From an uncultured Chitinophaga sp. (GTDB lineage Bacteria; Bacteroidota; Bacteroidia; Chitinophagales; Chitinophagaceae), in contig NZ_CALEJS010000026.1 of the NCBI RefSeq assembly GCF_937898475.1, forward strand, positions 194,229 to 258,228: 64,000 nucleotides of DNA, written 5' to 3'. Position 1 is the first letter of the stretch; the number at the start of each line of letters is the position of its first letter. Below the pieces are notes generated by a model. It did not search any database. It worked only from the letters and a program-made list of their open reading frames with translations, and was not told the DNA's origin. A program made the position numbers and the translations under genes. Of the stretch, positions 7,989-16,635 are shown piece after piece.

Positions 7989-9619
7989 GTGAATAGTCCA
8001 TGGATTATGTGCCATGGACTATCTGCTGCAACCGCTGAAAGAAAATTTGTGTCATGCGATATCACCACCAGTGTGCCCCTGTATTCCCCAAAGATCTTTC
8101 CCAGCATATTGATGTTAGCCAGGTCAAGGTTATTGGTGGGTTCATCCAGGAAGATGATGTCCGGCGCTTTATGCTGCAGTACCATACAGCAGAGGGCCAG
8201 CCGTAAGGTTTCGCCGCCGCTGAGCACAGCGCAGGGCTTATCCCAGCTGTCCGGACCAAACAAAAAATTCGCCAGCAGGGTATGTACTGCCGCGGGTTCC
8301 AGTTTGGTTTCGTTGAATGACAGGGCCTGGTCCAATAGGGTCTTATGGCGGTCTATCAGTGTATAATCCTGGTCAAGCAGGAGGGAAGTGTAACGTGCAG
8401 ACGGCCCGTTGCCCCCGGCAAACTGTATGCTGCCCTGGCCCGGTTGCAGTTCCTGCCTGAGTAGTTTCAGCAGGGTGGTTTTACCACTGCCGTTACTGCC
8501 TGCTATGGATAACCGCTGACCGCTGCGGATAGTGAACGTTAAGGGTTGCGGCCACAACCAGGGATCCCCGTTTTTAAACCTGTAATTGATGGCATCCGCC
8601 TGGATCAGTACTTTGCCTGCGGGAAGCTCCGGCTGCCCGAAATACCCCTTCATGATGCGCTGTATCTGTACCATGGCGGCGGTCTCCTGCAAACTGGCGC
8701 GCAGCTCGTTCACTTTATCGCTGTGCACGTGCTTCAGTTTTGCGGTGCTGTACTCTGCATTTTTGCTTCTTTCATTGAGCCAGCCTTTGGGTGCGCCGGA
8801 AGTGCGGGCATTTTTACGCGCCTGCGCATCGGCATGCTGCTTGCGTTCCAGCGCCTGTTGCTGTTTCAGCTTTGCTGCTTTCAGCTCTTTTTCATGGTGG
8901 GCCAGCTGGTGTGCTGCGGCAGCGTTGGCGGTGGCTTTTTGTTCGGCATAGAAGTCGTAGTTACCGCCGTAGGCATTGATGCCACCGGCTGTGAGCTCCC
9001 AGGTAGGATCGCATAAACGCAGCAGCTGGCGGTCGTGACTGATCAGCAGTATGGTACAGCTGGTGTCTGTGATCCAGTCATAGAGCTGTGTTCTTGCGGC
9101 GGCGTCCAGGTGATTGGTGGGCTCATCCAGCAGTACAATATCGGGCTGGAAGATATCGATCCCGCAAAGGAACAGGCGTGTTTTCATGCCGCCGCTCAGC
9201 GCCTGTAAGGGTTGCTGCAGGCTGATGTTTGGCAGTCCCCATTTGGCAAAAGCGGCTTCACAGCGGGCAACAATGTCCCAGTTGTTTTCCAGCAGCTCAT
9301 AATGATGCTGGCTGAGATCGCCCTGCTCAATAGCTTCCAGGGCATGTATCAGCGGGGCCACCTGCAATGCTTCTGCTACACTGAGGTGATTGAAATGCCC
9401 GTAATGCTGCGGAATATAATACAGGCTGCCGTTGATGGTTAAATGTCCGCCGGAGGCCTTTGCCCCGCCGGCGATGATTTTCAGCAGCGTGGTCTTTCCA
9501 ACGCCGTTGTTACCCACAATTGCGGCCTTGTGGCCTCTTTGCAGGGTGAAGTTGATATTATCGAAAAGCGGTTCCCGGTTGGGTAACTGGTATCTGATCT
9601 GATCTGCGATGATAAGCAT
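7985..9619 (-). CDS. ABC-F family ATPase
   Basis: About 544 residues from MLIIADQIRYQLP at 9619; an upstream ATG at 9679 would add 20 poorly conserved residues. Two soluble ABC domains in tandem and no membrane spans: GNNGVGKTT, LSGGMKTR and LLDEPTNHLD in the first; GSNGSGKTT, LSGGETLR and FLDEPTNNLD in the second. A Lys/Ala/Gln-rich coiled linker (~235-315) matches the P-site tRNA interaction motif region. Such proteins bind the ribosomal E site and aid translation or protect from antibiotics. A perfect 8-bp stem (9650-9668) lies 31 bases upstream in the leader. The last codons run through a 7-phased inverted repeat, so the C-terminal tail may be unusual. Confidence 0.88.
   Translation of the reverse strand: MLIIADQIRYQLPNREPLFDNINFTLQRGHKAAIVGNNGVGKTTLLKIIAGGAKASGGHLTINGSLYYIPQHYGHFNHLSVAEALQVAPLIHALEAIEQGDLSQHHYELLENNWDIVARCEAAFAKWGLPNISLQQPLQALSGGMKTRLFLCGIDIFQPDIVLLDEPTNHLDAAARTQLYDWITDTSCTILLISHDRQLLRLCDPTWELTAGGINAYGGNYDFYAEQKATANAAAAHQLAHHEKELKAAKLKQQQALERKQHADAQARKNARTSGAPKGWLNERSKNAEYSTAKLKHVHSDKVNELRASLQETAAMVQIQRIMKGYFGQPELPAGKVLIQADAINYRFKNGDPWLWPQPLTFTIRSGQRLSIAGSNGSGKTTLLKLLRQELQPGQGSIQFAGGNGPSARYTSLLLDQDYTLIDRHKTLLDQALSFNETKLEPAAVHTLLANFLFGPDSWDKPCAVLSGGETLRLALCCMVLQHKAPDIIFLDEPTNNLDLANINMLGKIFGEYRGTLVVISHDTNFLSAVAADSPWHIIHGLFT
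7993..8022. repeat. Inverted repeat ATAGTCCATGG, partly 7-phased
   Basis: ATAGTCCATGG (7993-8003) and CCATGGACTAT (8012-8022) are perfect inverse copies around 8 bases. The element lies inside the last codons of the ABC-F gene, just after the MFS stop. Its words TCCATGG and ATAGTCC recur in the tandem heptads at 24188-24215. Confidence 0.7.
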
Positions 9620-9649
9620 AAAGTGATGTCTGACAATAGTGGAGAATAG

Positions 9650-9668
9650 CCTTCCGGTGGCCGGAAGG
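9650..9668 (-). promoter_or_regulatory. Leader hairpin upstream of the ABC-F gene
   Basis: CCTTCCGG and CCGGAAGG form a perfect 8-bp stem with a 3-base loop, 31 bases before the chosen ABC-F start. ABC-F resistance genes are often controlled by leader attenuation, so a regulatory role is plausible. Nothing else supports it. The rest of 9669-9867 holds nothing recognisable. Confidence 0.35.
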
Positions 9669-9867
9669 GATGCATGCAATGGTCCTTTGGCAGAATGTAA
9701 GTTTCATGTCAGTAATTTTAAGTGAATAAATATGCAGACGGCTGCGATCCGTAAAATGAGTGATGAAATAGATCAGATAAGATCATCGCCTGTATGGGCG
9801 GATAACCGGTTCAGCGGATGCTGTTGTGTATGCAGGTTAGATTTTCATGATGGCGCGAAGATAGTAA

Positions 9868-12162
9868 TTATTTGCAGATCTCAATAGCTTTGGCCAGTTG
9901 TTCATCCCGGCCTTCGCGGATGCCGCGTATGGTTTTGTGCACGGTAATATCCGGCTGAACGCCTTTCATATAATGTTGTGAACCGTCGTGGTTGGTCACT
10001 TTTAAACCGGTAAATACAAATGAGTAGCGGCCCGGCAGCCTTACGGTAACGATATTTCCGTTAGCGCCTGCGGTGTTTTCGCCTACAATAGTCCCCAGGT
10101 GCTGTCCCTTCACGTAGCCCATCACTGATTCTGCATAGCTGATGGCGTTTCCATCTGTCAGGAAAATCACTTTTCCGCCGATATGAGGCGTATCAGTAGA
10201 CACGCGCCATCCACCGCTTACCCCGAAGCGATTTTCATGATCAGGGAGCGTGATCTCTGATGAATGCATCCATTTGGAACTGTCACGTTGTTTCACCAGG
10301 TGGGATAATATCTTGACGCCATTTGCATCTCTTGGATAACCCCGCAGGTCAAATATAACAGCGTTGGCTTTCGACAACGCGGGCAGCTGTGGTTGCAGTT
10401 CTTTCCATGGCAGCAGCGAGAGGTTAACATAAACAATGCCGCTATCTATCTGCTCATAAGCCTTTTTAGCAGGGTCCACTTTGCTGTAATCTGCTGCGCT
10501 CAGGCTGAAGGGCAGCTTTACCTGTCGTACGCTTTTCCCGGTTGATTGAACGCTGAGTAATAAGCTGGAGTCTTTCGGCCCCTGTGCAATGACGCTTAGC
10601 GTTTTTATCATTAAGGTGTTGAAAGCGCCGCCGCAAACCGTGCGGCTTATTTTTTTAATATAATCTGTTGCTGCTACGCCGTTAATGGCAGTAACCACAT
10701 CTCCGCGTTGCAGCGGGATGTTGGGATCGAGTACATGGGTGATCACCGCGCGTTGCTCCACCCACTCCCATTTTACCGGTATATAGGCATAGTGCTGCGT
10801 ACCGGGATAAGCTACCACACCATGGCCATCGCGCAGTTTAGCCAGCATGGTGCTGAGCGTCACCAGGAAATCCGATGCGGTGCGGTCTTTATAACAGTTG
10901 CTTAATCCCTCATGGAGATCGGCGTCCCAGTCAGTGGTCCATGCTGCATTGTAAGGATGGAAATGCTGTATCACGTTCCAGGCAATGATAATGTCTGCCA
11001 GCCGCACATACAGGTCATCACCAGAAAGGGAGGCCGGCAGTTTGGCTGCCATCATCTCATTTCGAACATTTATCTGCGTGGTGTCTGTCAGCGGATAGGT
11101 TTTTTCCCCGTCGCCCCATAAAGATACGGGCATGATAATGGAAAGCCCGTTGCCGATGTCCTTTTTAATAAGGGTGCCCGGCGGAAGTAAAGTATCAAAG
11201 ATCGGAGCGGTCTCTATCATCACGCCCGCGGTGCTTTTCTTTTCCATGTATAAGGCCTGTTTACCATTGCTGGACTGCAGCCTGCTTGTTTTTACAACGA
11301 AATACTTGTCGGCTGTGTTAAAATGCCAGTGTGCGGGCGCTGCATCTGCCGTGTCAGCTTCGAAGTCTCCCTCAGATCCTTTGATGGTTTGCCAGCCGCC
11401 GGCTGTCTGTACTTCCACTTTGATATCATCGATCAGCAGGCTGCCTTTGTTGGTGATTAAGCAGCCAAAACGCAGGGTATCGCCGTTGCGGTCAACCTGT
11501 TTTGCAATAGTGTCCCGTTGCCAGGCTGTGTTAATACCTGTGGCCGGATGGGAGGCCGTTCTGTCAACACGTCCCATGGAATTATCTGTACGTTCAATCT
11601 GGAGCCACAATTCCCCCGTGCCATCTGCCAGCTCAAGCGCTTTCATGGCGGCGCTGAAGCGGATGTTCATGCCCTGGTATGGTTTTACGTCAATAGCGTT
11701 TTCAATATAGCTCAGGCTGAATCCAGCACCTTGCGTTGGTTGTTTAGTATAGCCATTCGCCCGTACTGACCGATAGGAAAAGCTGCCGCTGAGGCCATAG
11801 CCGTCGTGCTGCCAGCTAACCGGCTTCATGCCGCTGGTATCGGCAGGCGTGATGTCTGACAGCTTAAAAGGTATAGCCTTTCCCGTAGGATAAATGCGAA
11901 GTGAAGGTGCAATGGGATGGAAAATTTCTTCCAGCACCTGTTGCAATGCCGCCGGGTTAGTCGCCTGCTCCGCCCGCTGTGCGCCATAGATGGCCAGCTT
12001 ATCCCAGTCTGTAACAACCGCTGCATCGCTGGGATGAAAATATCGTACATAGCCATACAGGCGTGCAAAAGTATAGAGATTGTCAATTTGTTGCCGGGTT
12101 TGGGCATCGGTAAAGGTGGCCGTAAGGAGAGAGGTCAACAACAGTAACAATATTTTTTTCAT
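9868..12162 (-). CDS. Secreted S41-family serine peptidase
   Basis: 764 residues from MKKILLLLLTSLLTATFTDAQ, a clean signal peptide; the ATG at 12219 adds 19 non-signal residues and is rejected. The N-terminal ~330 residues are a beta-rich region found in tricorn/C-terminal-processing-like peptidases of Bacteroidota. A PDZ-like segment (RGDVVTAINGVAATDYI) precedes the catalytic domain: VIFDLRGYP, then FLTDGNAISYAES, where the Ser of ISYAE (~residue 676) is the likely nucleophile, and GENTAGANGN. It should cut peptides in the periplasm or at the cell surface. No obvious partner gene. The substrate is unknown. Confidence 0.85.
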   Translation of the reverse strand: MKKILLLLLTSLLTATFTDAQTRQQIDNLYTFARLYGYVRYFHPSDAAVVTDWDKLAIYGAQRAEQATNPAALQQVLEEIFHPIAPSLRIYPTGKAIPFKLSDITPADTSGMKPVSWQHDGYGLSGSFSYRSVRANGYTKQPTQGAGFSLSYIENAIDVKPYQGMNIRFSAAMKALELADGTGELWLQIERTDNSMGRVDRTASHPATGINTAWQRDTIAKQVDRNGDTLRFGCLITNKGSLLIDDIKVEVQTAGGWQTIKGSEGDFEADTADAAPAHWHFNTADKYFVVKTSRLQSSNGKQALYMEKKSTAGVMIETAPIFDTLLPPGTLIKKDIGNGLSIIMPVSLWGDGEKTYPLTDTTQINVRNEMMAAKLPASLSGDDLYVRLADIIIAWNVIQHFHPYNAAWTTDWDADLHEGLSNCYKDRTASDFLVTLSTMLAKLRDGHGVVAYPGTQHYAYIPVKWEWVEQRAVITHVLDPNIPLQRGDVVTAINGVAATDYIKKISRTVCGGAFNTLMIKTLSVIAQGPKDSSLLLSVQSTGKSVRQVKLPFSLSAADYSKVDPAKKAYEQIDSGIVYVNLSLLPWKELQPQLPALSKANAVIFDLRGYPRDANGVKILSHLVKQRDSSKWMHSSEITLPDHENRFGVSGGWRVSTDTPHIGGKVIFLTDGNAISYAESVMGYVKGQHLGTIVGENTAGANGNIVTVRLPGRYSFVFTGLKVTNHDGSQHYMKGVQPDITVHKTIRGIREGRDEQLAKAIEICK

Positions 12163-12257
12163 ACCGGGTAAATAGTCGTTAATGATTAAACAGGGTTGTG
12201 CGGTGATAAAAATATACATTTCTTCGGATCACGCAAATAGGGTAATGCATAATGAAA

Positions 12258-12283
12258 GCCCCCGGATCTTTCAACCCGGAGGC
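12258..12283 (-). terminator. Terminator-like hairpin after the His-rich lipoprotein gene
   Basis: GCCCCCGG (12258-) and CCGGAGGC (to 12283) pair with one G-T. On the minus strand CTTTCATT follows, a weak U-rich tail. It is 29 bases beyond the stop of the small gene at 12312. Confidence 0.55.
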
Positions 12284-12311
12284 CTGTTGACTTGTCATTA
12301 AACCGGTTGTG

Positions 12312-12467
12312 CTAGTGGTGCCTTCCCCCGCCATGATGATGGTGGTGAGGCGGGTGGTGGTGATGGCCCCGGCCCCTGTAATGACCCGGTCCCCTGTGTT
12401 CTACCACGCAGCTTGCCATCATCGATAACAATACGGCCACTACTACCAGATACTTTAGATTTTTCAT
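12312..12467 (-). CDS. Small His-rich lipoprotein, 51 residues
   Basis: ATG at 12467, TAG at 12312-12314. The N-terminus MKNLKYLVVVAVLLSMMASC is a full lipoprotein signal with Cys 20 as anchor. The mature 32 residues contain 12 His in two clusters (GHHHHPPHHHHHGGG), plus Gly, Arg and Pro. Such a peptide could bind Ni, Zn, Co or Cu at the outer membrane or periplasmic face; that role is inference. The neighbours give no metal theme. The gene has its own hairpin downstream, and a FNR-type palindrome lies 168 bases upstream between it and the divergent gene at 12714. Confidence 0.72.
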   Translation of the reverse strand: MKNLKYLVVVAVLLSMMASCVVEHRGPGHYRGRGHHHHPPHHHHHGGGRHH

Positions 12468-12634
12468 GTTCGCCAGGTTTTTAATAGTTGTGATGAAATA
12501 ATATGGAACTAAGCGCCTGCAGGTTGTTTAGTTTCTGGTGCTGACAGGATAAATGATAAAACTGTGCCAGACTGATGTTGTAACTGTTATTTATTGTTAA
12601 CGCCGATGTATATAGGCAAATACCCCTCAAAAAA

Positions 12635-12648
12635 TTGATCCAGATCAA
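12635..12648. promoter_or_regulatory. FNR-type palindrome TTGATccagATCAA
   Basis: TTGAT-N4-ATCAA is an exact match to the FNR consensus half-sites. It lies in the 246-bp divergent region, 65 bases before the start at 12714 and 167 bases before the His-rich lipoprotein start. Crp/Fnr regulators are encoded at 44269 and 49915. Chance occurrence is possible. Confidence 0.4.
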
Positions 12649-12713
12649 GAAATCAGGGTGCCTGATGGTGCATTGAAACCTTTACCGTATTTTCAATAAA
12701 AAAAAGAAGCATT

Positions 12714-13523
12714 ATGGCCTTACAAACCGGGTTATTCAAGTTTACCGGCCAGCTGGATAACGTCATTGGCTACCGCAGAAATGGGAAATATTTCCTGCGT
12801 AGCGCGCCGGAAAAAGTAAGACAGAACGCTGCCACTAAACGTGCTGCCTGCGATTTCGGTATTGCGAGCAGTAAGGGAAAACTGTTGCGTCATGCCCTGC
12901 GGCCATATCTTGATATGCGCTATGACAGCACGCTGGTCAACCGCGTGAATAAACTGTTCATCCAGGCAGGAAGAGCGCATTTCCCCAACCTGCAGGGCTT
13001 TCATTTTAACCGGCATACGGGACTGGAAAAACTGTTTACCCTGCCGCCGGTGTTCATGGATAACGGTACCCTGCATATACCTGCGCAGGAGCTGCTGCCG
13101 CAGGGAAAGGCTACACAAATTGAACTGCGTTTGGTAGCTGCGCGGATCGACTTTACAACACATCGCGTGCTACATACGGATGTATCCACGGCCATCATTG
13201 CGCTGCATGAAGACGAGCCCTTTAACGGCATGGCCATGAACGTACCCATAGCAGGTGAAGGCACGCTGCTGGTGGTATTGCAATACCGCAGCTACACCAT
13301 CTGCAATGATTATTTGTCTTACTCAGGCGATCGCCGCTATATGGCTGCGGATATTATCCATGTGCAGCTGCCTGCAGCAAAGACGGTTACCCGCGAAGGC
13401 GCGCGTCATCCCTCCGTTGCGCGCTTTGTATCCCCAGCCGGTTTATTACCAGCTGACCGGCATCCCGGAAGGAAACCCGGCAGGAGGCACCTGCCCAGGA
13501 TCATTATCCGCAGGAAGGAATGA
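12714..13523 (+). CDS. Conserved-looking protein of unknown function
   Basis: 269 residues, no signal peptide. The first ~70 (LFKFTGQLDNVIGYRRNGKYFLRSAPEKV and onward) resemble the N-terminus of DUF6266-type Bacteroidota proteins, where a GxxxNVVxYRxxGKxxxR pattern is followed by an alpha-helical Arg/Lys stretch. The middle (~115-225) is beta-rich. The last ~40 residues become Arg/Pro/His-rich (GRRHLPRIIIRRKE), unlike the rest, so a late frameshift may have replaced the true C-terminus. An A-rich ribosome-binding region (AAAAAAAAGAAG) precedes the ATG. I cannot give a function; the family resemblance is tentative. Confidence 0.6.
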   Translation: MALQTGLFKFTGQLDNVIGYRRNGKYFLRSAPEKVRQNAATKRAACDFGIASSKGKLLRHALRPYLDMRYDSTLVNRVNKLFIQAGRAHFPNLQGFHFNRHTGLEKLFTLPPVFMDNGTLHIPAQELLPQGKATQIELRLVAARIDFTTHRVLHTDVSTAIIALHEDEPFNGMAMNVPIAGEGTLLVVLQYRSYTICNDYLSYSGDRRYMAADIIHVQLPAAKTVTREGARHPSVARFVSPAGLLPADRHPGRKPGRRHLPRIIIRRKE

Positions 13524-14167
13524 GTATATCTTCTTACCCAGATCTGATTTATAGCCGTTTTATGCCCCGGGCGTACCGCCCATGGGAGTGTTATGCCCCC
13601 CGGCCCCGGAAAACCGGTTTTAAGGGTGGAAAGGCGTGTTTGTCAGCGATCTTTTTCAGACGTTCCATTCCCCAAAAGTGTAGATCCTCCAATTTTGCAA
13701 ACTTTTAGTGTCAGATGAGGGCGTCATACCCGCATTTTTCCCCGTTTTCTATCACCCCGGCACAACCCCGGCTGAACGCCTGATCAAGTCCACCTCAGGT
13801 CCATAAAGCATTGACTTTCAACAGACATTTGCCAGGCGTTTACTGTACGCTTACTTAAGGGGTCAGTAATGTGCTATCCGGGTAAGGGCTTAGATAGTGG
13901 TTAGTGAGCTTTTAGCAGGTAGTTAGTCAGCGTTTAGTGATCGTATAGTATAATTACTGCGTACATGCAGCATAATGCTTTATGTTGGGCCTGCCTAAGC
14001 TTTGCATACACATTGGCGCTCCGCTGCGTACCTCATTCTTCATCCCTGTACAGGGTTTCTTTCCCGATTTTCTCCCATGATTTGAATTTCGCAAATAACA
14101 GATTGATATATTCAAACAGGGAACTCGCTTTCCGCCCGAACTTTGTACCATCAAAAAGATCAAACAA
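13524..14167. other. 644-bp gene-free region with phased TTAG array
   Basis: No frame here looks like a gene on either strand. It holds the 11-bp TTAG array (13890-13948) and, close to the SDR start, AACTTTG at 14139-14145, a partial -7 element. The rest, including 13620-13880, has no structure I can name. Confidence 0.6.
13890..13948 (+). repeat. TTAG-N7 array with exact 11-bp period
   Basis: TTAG begins at 13890, 13901, 13912, 13923 and 13934, and ATAG at 13945: six words at exact 11-base steps. The 7-base spacers differ (one is ATAGTGG, another TGAGCTT). Eleven bases is close to one helical turn, so the words would face the same side of the DNA. It is 223 bases upstream of the SDR start. 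Confidence 0.8.
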
Positions 14168-14932
14168 ATGGAAAACAACAGCAAAATAGCACTGGTAACC
14201 GGCGGCAGCCGCGGCTTAGGCCGTGAAATGGCGCTCCGCCTCGCAGAAAAAGGGATTCACGTGATTGTGACTTATCAGTCCCGTAAAGACGATGCAGCAG
14301 CCGTAGTAGCCACAATACAGCAGGCCGGGCAGAAAGCGGCTGCCCTGCAGTTGAACGTTGGCGATGTAAAAGGTTTTGACGCTTTCCTGGAACAGCTGAA
14401 AAATGTGCTGCAAAACACTTTTAACGCGGAACGTTTTGACTTCCTCATCAACAACGCAGGGATGGGCGGCCATGCGCTCATTTCCGAAACCAGCGAAGTC
14501 TTGTTCGACGAGCTGATGAACACCCATTTCAAAGGGGTATTTTTCCTTACGCAGAAGACCTTGCCTTTACTGAATGATGGTGGCGGCATCGTTAATATAT
14601 CCTCCGGACTTGCACGCGCTACCATGCCCGGCGCTTCTGCCTATGGTGCGTTGAAAGGCGCAGTGGAAGTATTTACCCGTTACCTGGCGCTTGAAGTGGG
14701 AGCAAGGAAAATAAGAGCCAATGTAGTGGCACCCGGCGCCATCGCCACGGATTTTAACGGCGGCATAGTAAGAGACAATGAGCAGGTAAACAAGATGGTG
14801 GCAGATGCAACCGCACTGGGCCGTGTAGGAGTAGCGGAAGATATTGGCGGCGTAGTGGCCTTCCTCTGTACGGAAGACGCCCGCTGGGTGAATGCCCAGC
14901 GCATAGAAGTATCGGGCGGAATGAGGCTGTGA
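14168..14932 (+). CDS. Short-chain dehydrogenase/reductase (SDR)
   Basis: 254 residues, classical SDR length. TGGSRGLG near residue 10 is the dinucleotide site, NNAGMGG near 95 the structural Asn-Asn-Ala-Gly, and SSG ... AYGALKG near 145-165 holds the catalytic Ser, Tyr and Lys. The C-terminal GGMRL is like FabG-type 3-oxoacyl-ACP reductases, but the isolated context with an AraC gene rather than fab genes suggests an inducible reductase of aldehydes, ketones or xenobiotics. It is cytoplasmic and NAD(P)H-dependent. A strong terminator follows, so the downstream AraC gene is transcribed separately. Enzyme class sure, substrate not. Confidence 0.88.
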   Translation: MENNSKIALVTGGSRGLGREMALRLAEKGIHVIVTYQSRKDDAAAVVATIQQAGQKAAALQLNVGDVKGFDAFLEQLKNVLQNTFNAERFDFLINNAGMGGHALISETSEVLFDELMNTHFKGVFFLTQKTLPLLNDGGGIVNISSGLARATMPGASAYGALKGAVEVFTRYLALEVGARKIRANVVAPGAIATDFNGGIVRDNEQVNKMVADATALGRVGVAEDIGGVVAFLCTEDARWVNAQRIEVSGGMRL

Positions 14933-14935
14933 GGG

Positions 14936-14970
14936 GCTGGCTGTTAGCTGCTGGCGGTTAGCTGTTAGTG
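14936..14970 (+). repeat. 7-bp-phased repeat overlapping the SDR stem
   Basis: Five heptads in strict phase: GCTGGCT, then GTTAGCT, then a near-copy of each, then GTTAGTG. The last heptads continue into the left arm of the terminator stem. Same 7-base phase as the elements at 818 and 19444, with different words. Confidence 0.72.
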
Positions 14971-15010
14971 ATGGCTTAACAAGGGCCATCACTAACGGCT
15001 AATGCTTTTT
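14959..15010 (+). terminator. Intrinsic terminator after the SDR gene
   Basis: A 17-bp stem (14959-14975 with 14985-15001, one G-T pair) around a 9-base loop is followed by ATGC and six T (15005-15010). This is the clearest Rho-independent terminator in the window. Confidence 0.85.
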
Positions 15011-15014
15011 TCCG

Positions 15015-15022
15015 TACATTTG
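15015..15022 (+). promoter_or_regulatory. TACATTTG -7 element, AraC gene
   Basis: An exact TAnnTTTG match ending 4 bases before the GTG at 15027, the same spacing as at 5766/5771 and 28770/28765. It sits only 4 bases after the T-run of the upstream terminator. Confidence 0.6.
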
Positions 15023-15026
15023 AATA

Positions 15027-15941
15027 GTGCAAATGATCAAGACCAACTCCATAGAAGACTTTTACAGGCAGCATTCGGATAAAATGCCGGAAGGCATTGC
15101 CCGTGAGATAGGCCATTTCAACGTGTTTGAAACGGAAAAGATGTATGATAAGGTCACGGGTAACCGTATCATGCCCTACAACCGCAGGGCTTATTACAAA
15201 ATAAGCTTCATCAACGGGAGGAACCGGGCAGAATATGCCGATAAAGTGATCGAAATAAAAAAGAACGCCCTGCTGTTTGCCACCCCTCGTATACCATACC
15301 GTTACATACCGTTGGATACCAACCAGCAGGGAATGTTCTGCATCTTTACGGCCGATTTCCTGTCTGCCAATAAATCCGGTATCTCCCTGGATGAACTGCC
15401 CATTTTTCGTCCCGGTGAAGTGCCTGTTTTTGAGCTCACCGCTGAACACGCCACAGAGCTGGAATACATCTTCCGGAAGATGTTGAAAGAAATGGCTGCT
15501 GATTATATCTACAAATACGACCTGCTCCGCAACCTGGTGATGGAGCTGATCCACTTCGGGCAGAAACTGCAGCCCATGTCTGTACTCAGGACCACCCAGA
15601 ACGCTGCAGACAGGATCTCCGCGCTTTTCCTTGAACTGCTGGAAAGGCAGTTTCCCATCGTATCTTCCCGGCAAAGGCTGAGTCTTCGTACTGCCAAGGA
15701 TTATGCAGACAGGTTAGCCGTACACGTGAACCACCTCAACAAAGTGCTGAAAGAAGGCACGGGGCAAACTACCACAGAGATCATCAGCAAACGCATAATA
15801 CAGGAGGCAAAGATCCTGCTGAAGCAGACGGACTGGAATATATCAGAGATCTCCTGGGCGCTGGGATATGATGATCTGGCGCATTTCTCGAATTTCTTTA
15901 AGAAGCATACGTCGTTTACGCCGTTGGGGTACAGGTCTTAA
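15027..15941 (+). CDS. AraC-family transcriptional regulator
   Basis: 304 residues from GTG 15027; ATG 15033 is the alternative. The GTG keeps the 4-base spacing to the -7 box seen in sister genes. N-terminal effector domain (YYKISFINGRN, TPRIPYRYIP), then two HTH units: AKDYADRLAVHVNHLNKVLKE and WNISEISWALGYDDLAHFSNFFKKHTSFTP. A close paralogue of 5771-6676 and 27860-28765. It probably controls the SDR gene just upstream, from which a terminator separates it, or itself. The stop overlaps by 4 bases the stop of the convergent reductase gene. The ligand is unknown. Confidence 0.88.
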   Translation: MQMIKTNSIEDFYRQHSDKMPEGIAREIGHFNVFETEKMYDKVTGNRIMPYNRRAYYKISFINGRNRAEYADKVIEIKKNALLFATPRIPYRYIPLDTNQQGMFCIFTADFLSANKSGISLDELPIFRPGEVPVFELTAEHATELEYIFRKMLKEMAADYIYKYDLLRNLVMELIHFGQKLQPMSVLRTTQNAADRISALFLELLERQFPIVSSRQRLSLRTAKDYADRLAVHVNHLNKVLKEGTGQTTTEIISKRIIQEAKILLKQTDWNISEISWALGYDDLAHFSNFFKKHTSFTPLGYRS

Positions 15942-16603
15942 CCCTCCTGCGCCCATCTTTTCCTCCTTGTCAGCTCCGCTTCAGACGGCGTTGTTTCACC
16001 GCCAACCGTTCCTGTTACCAGTTCACCGGCAGGCTCATATTCCCCGATGATCACCCCTTTGCCAGATACCTTTGCACTTACCAGTTTCCAGCTTTCCGCC
16101 TTAGAGCCGCCATCAAATAAACGTTTGCCTTTCCCTACTGTTACGGGGTAGGTCAAAACGTACAGCTTATCTACCAGGTTGTTGGCCAGCAGTGTTTGTA
16201 TCAGCCTGCTGCTGCCCCACACATGCAGATCCGGCCCATCCTGCTGCTTAAGCGCACGGATGCCCGCTGCCACATCGCCGCTGATCAGTGTGGAGTTTAC
16301 CCATTCCAGTGGTGGTTGTTTCCCCGATACAACAAATTTCTGTACGGCATTGAATTTCTCTGCAACAGGATGGTTCTCCTGGTAAGGCCAGTACGCAGAG
16401 AAGATCTCATAGGTACGACGGCCCAGCAGCAGGTCAAAAGCGCCGGACATGATACCGCCTATTGTTTCGTTTGTCTGGTCATCACCGTAGCGGGCGCTCC
16501 AGCCTCCCCATTTAAAACCCTGTGTAGTATCTTCCGAAGGTGCGCCCGGCGCCTGTAATACTCCATCCAGTGTAACAAAGCTGGTGACAATGATCTTTCT
16601 CAT
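15938..16603 (-). CDS. Dihydrofolate reductase-like (RibD C-terminal type) protein
   Basis: 221 residues from MRKIIVTSFVTLDGVLQAPG at 16603. A longer frame to 16828 exists, but its first 75 codons look unlike protein. The start SxxVTLDGVLQAPG, LLLGRRTYEIFSAYWP and HVWGSSRLIQTLL are those of the YyaP/YwjB-like reductases, distant relatives of DHFR and the RibD reductase domain; they bind NADPH. The physiological substrate is not known. The C-terminal ~25 residues (TPSEAELTRRKRWAQEG) are an extra polar tail. A TACCTTTA -7-like box and a 7-bp inverted repeat lie upstream. Confidence 0.8.
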   Translation of the reverse strand: MRKIIVTSFVTLDGVLQAPGAPSEDTTQGFKWGGWSARYGDDQTNETIGGIMSGAFDLLLGRRTYEIFSAYWPYQENHPVAEKFNAVQKFVVSGKQPPLEWVNSTLISGDVAAGIRALKQQDGPDLHVWGSSRLIQTLLANNLVDKLYVLTYPVTVGKGKRLFDGGSKAESWKLVSAKVSGKGVIIGEYEPAGELVTGTVGGETTPSEAELTRRKRWAQEG

Positions 16604-16635
16604 GATGTGTTGTTTTTTTGTACGATGTAAAGGTA

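Noticed and set aside
13524..14167. Possible small RNA or CRISPR leader in the gene-free region
   Set aside because: The TTAG array has 4-base words with unrelated 7-base spacers, not CRISPR repeats; no RNA fold stands out.
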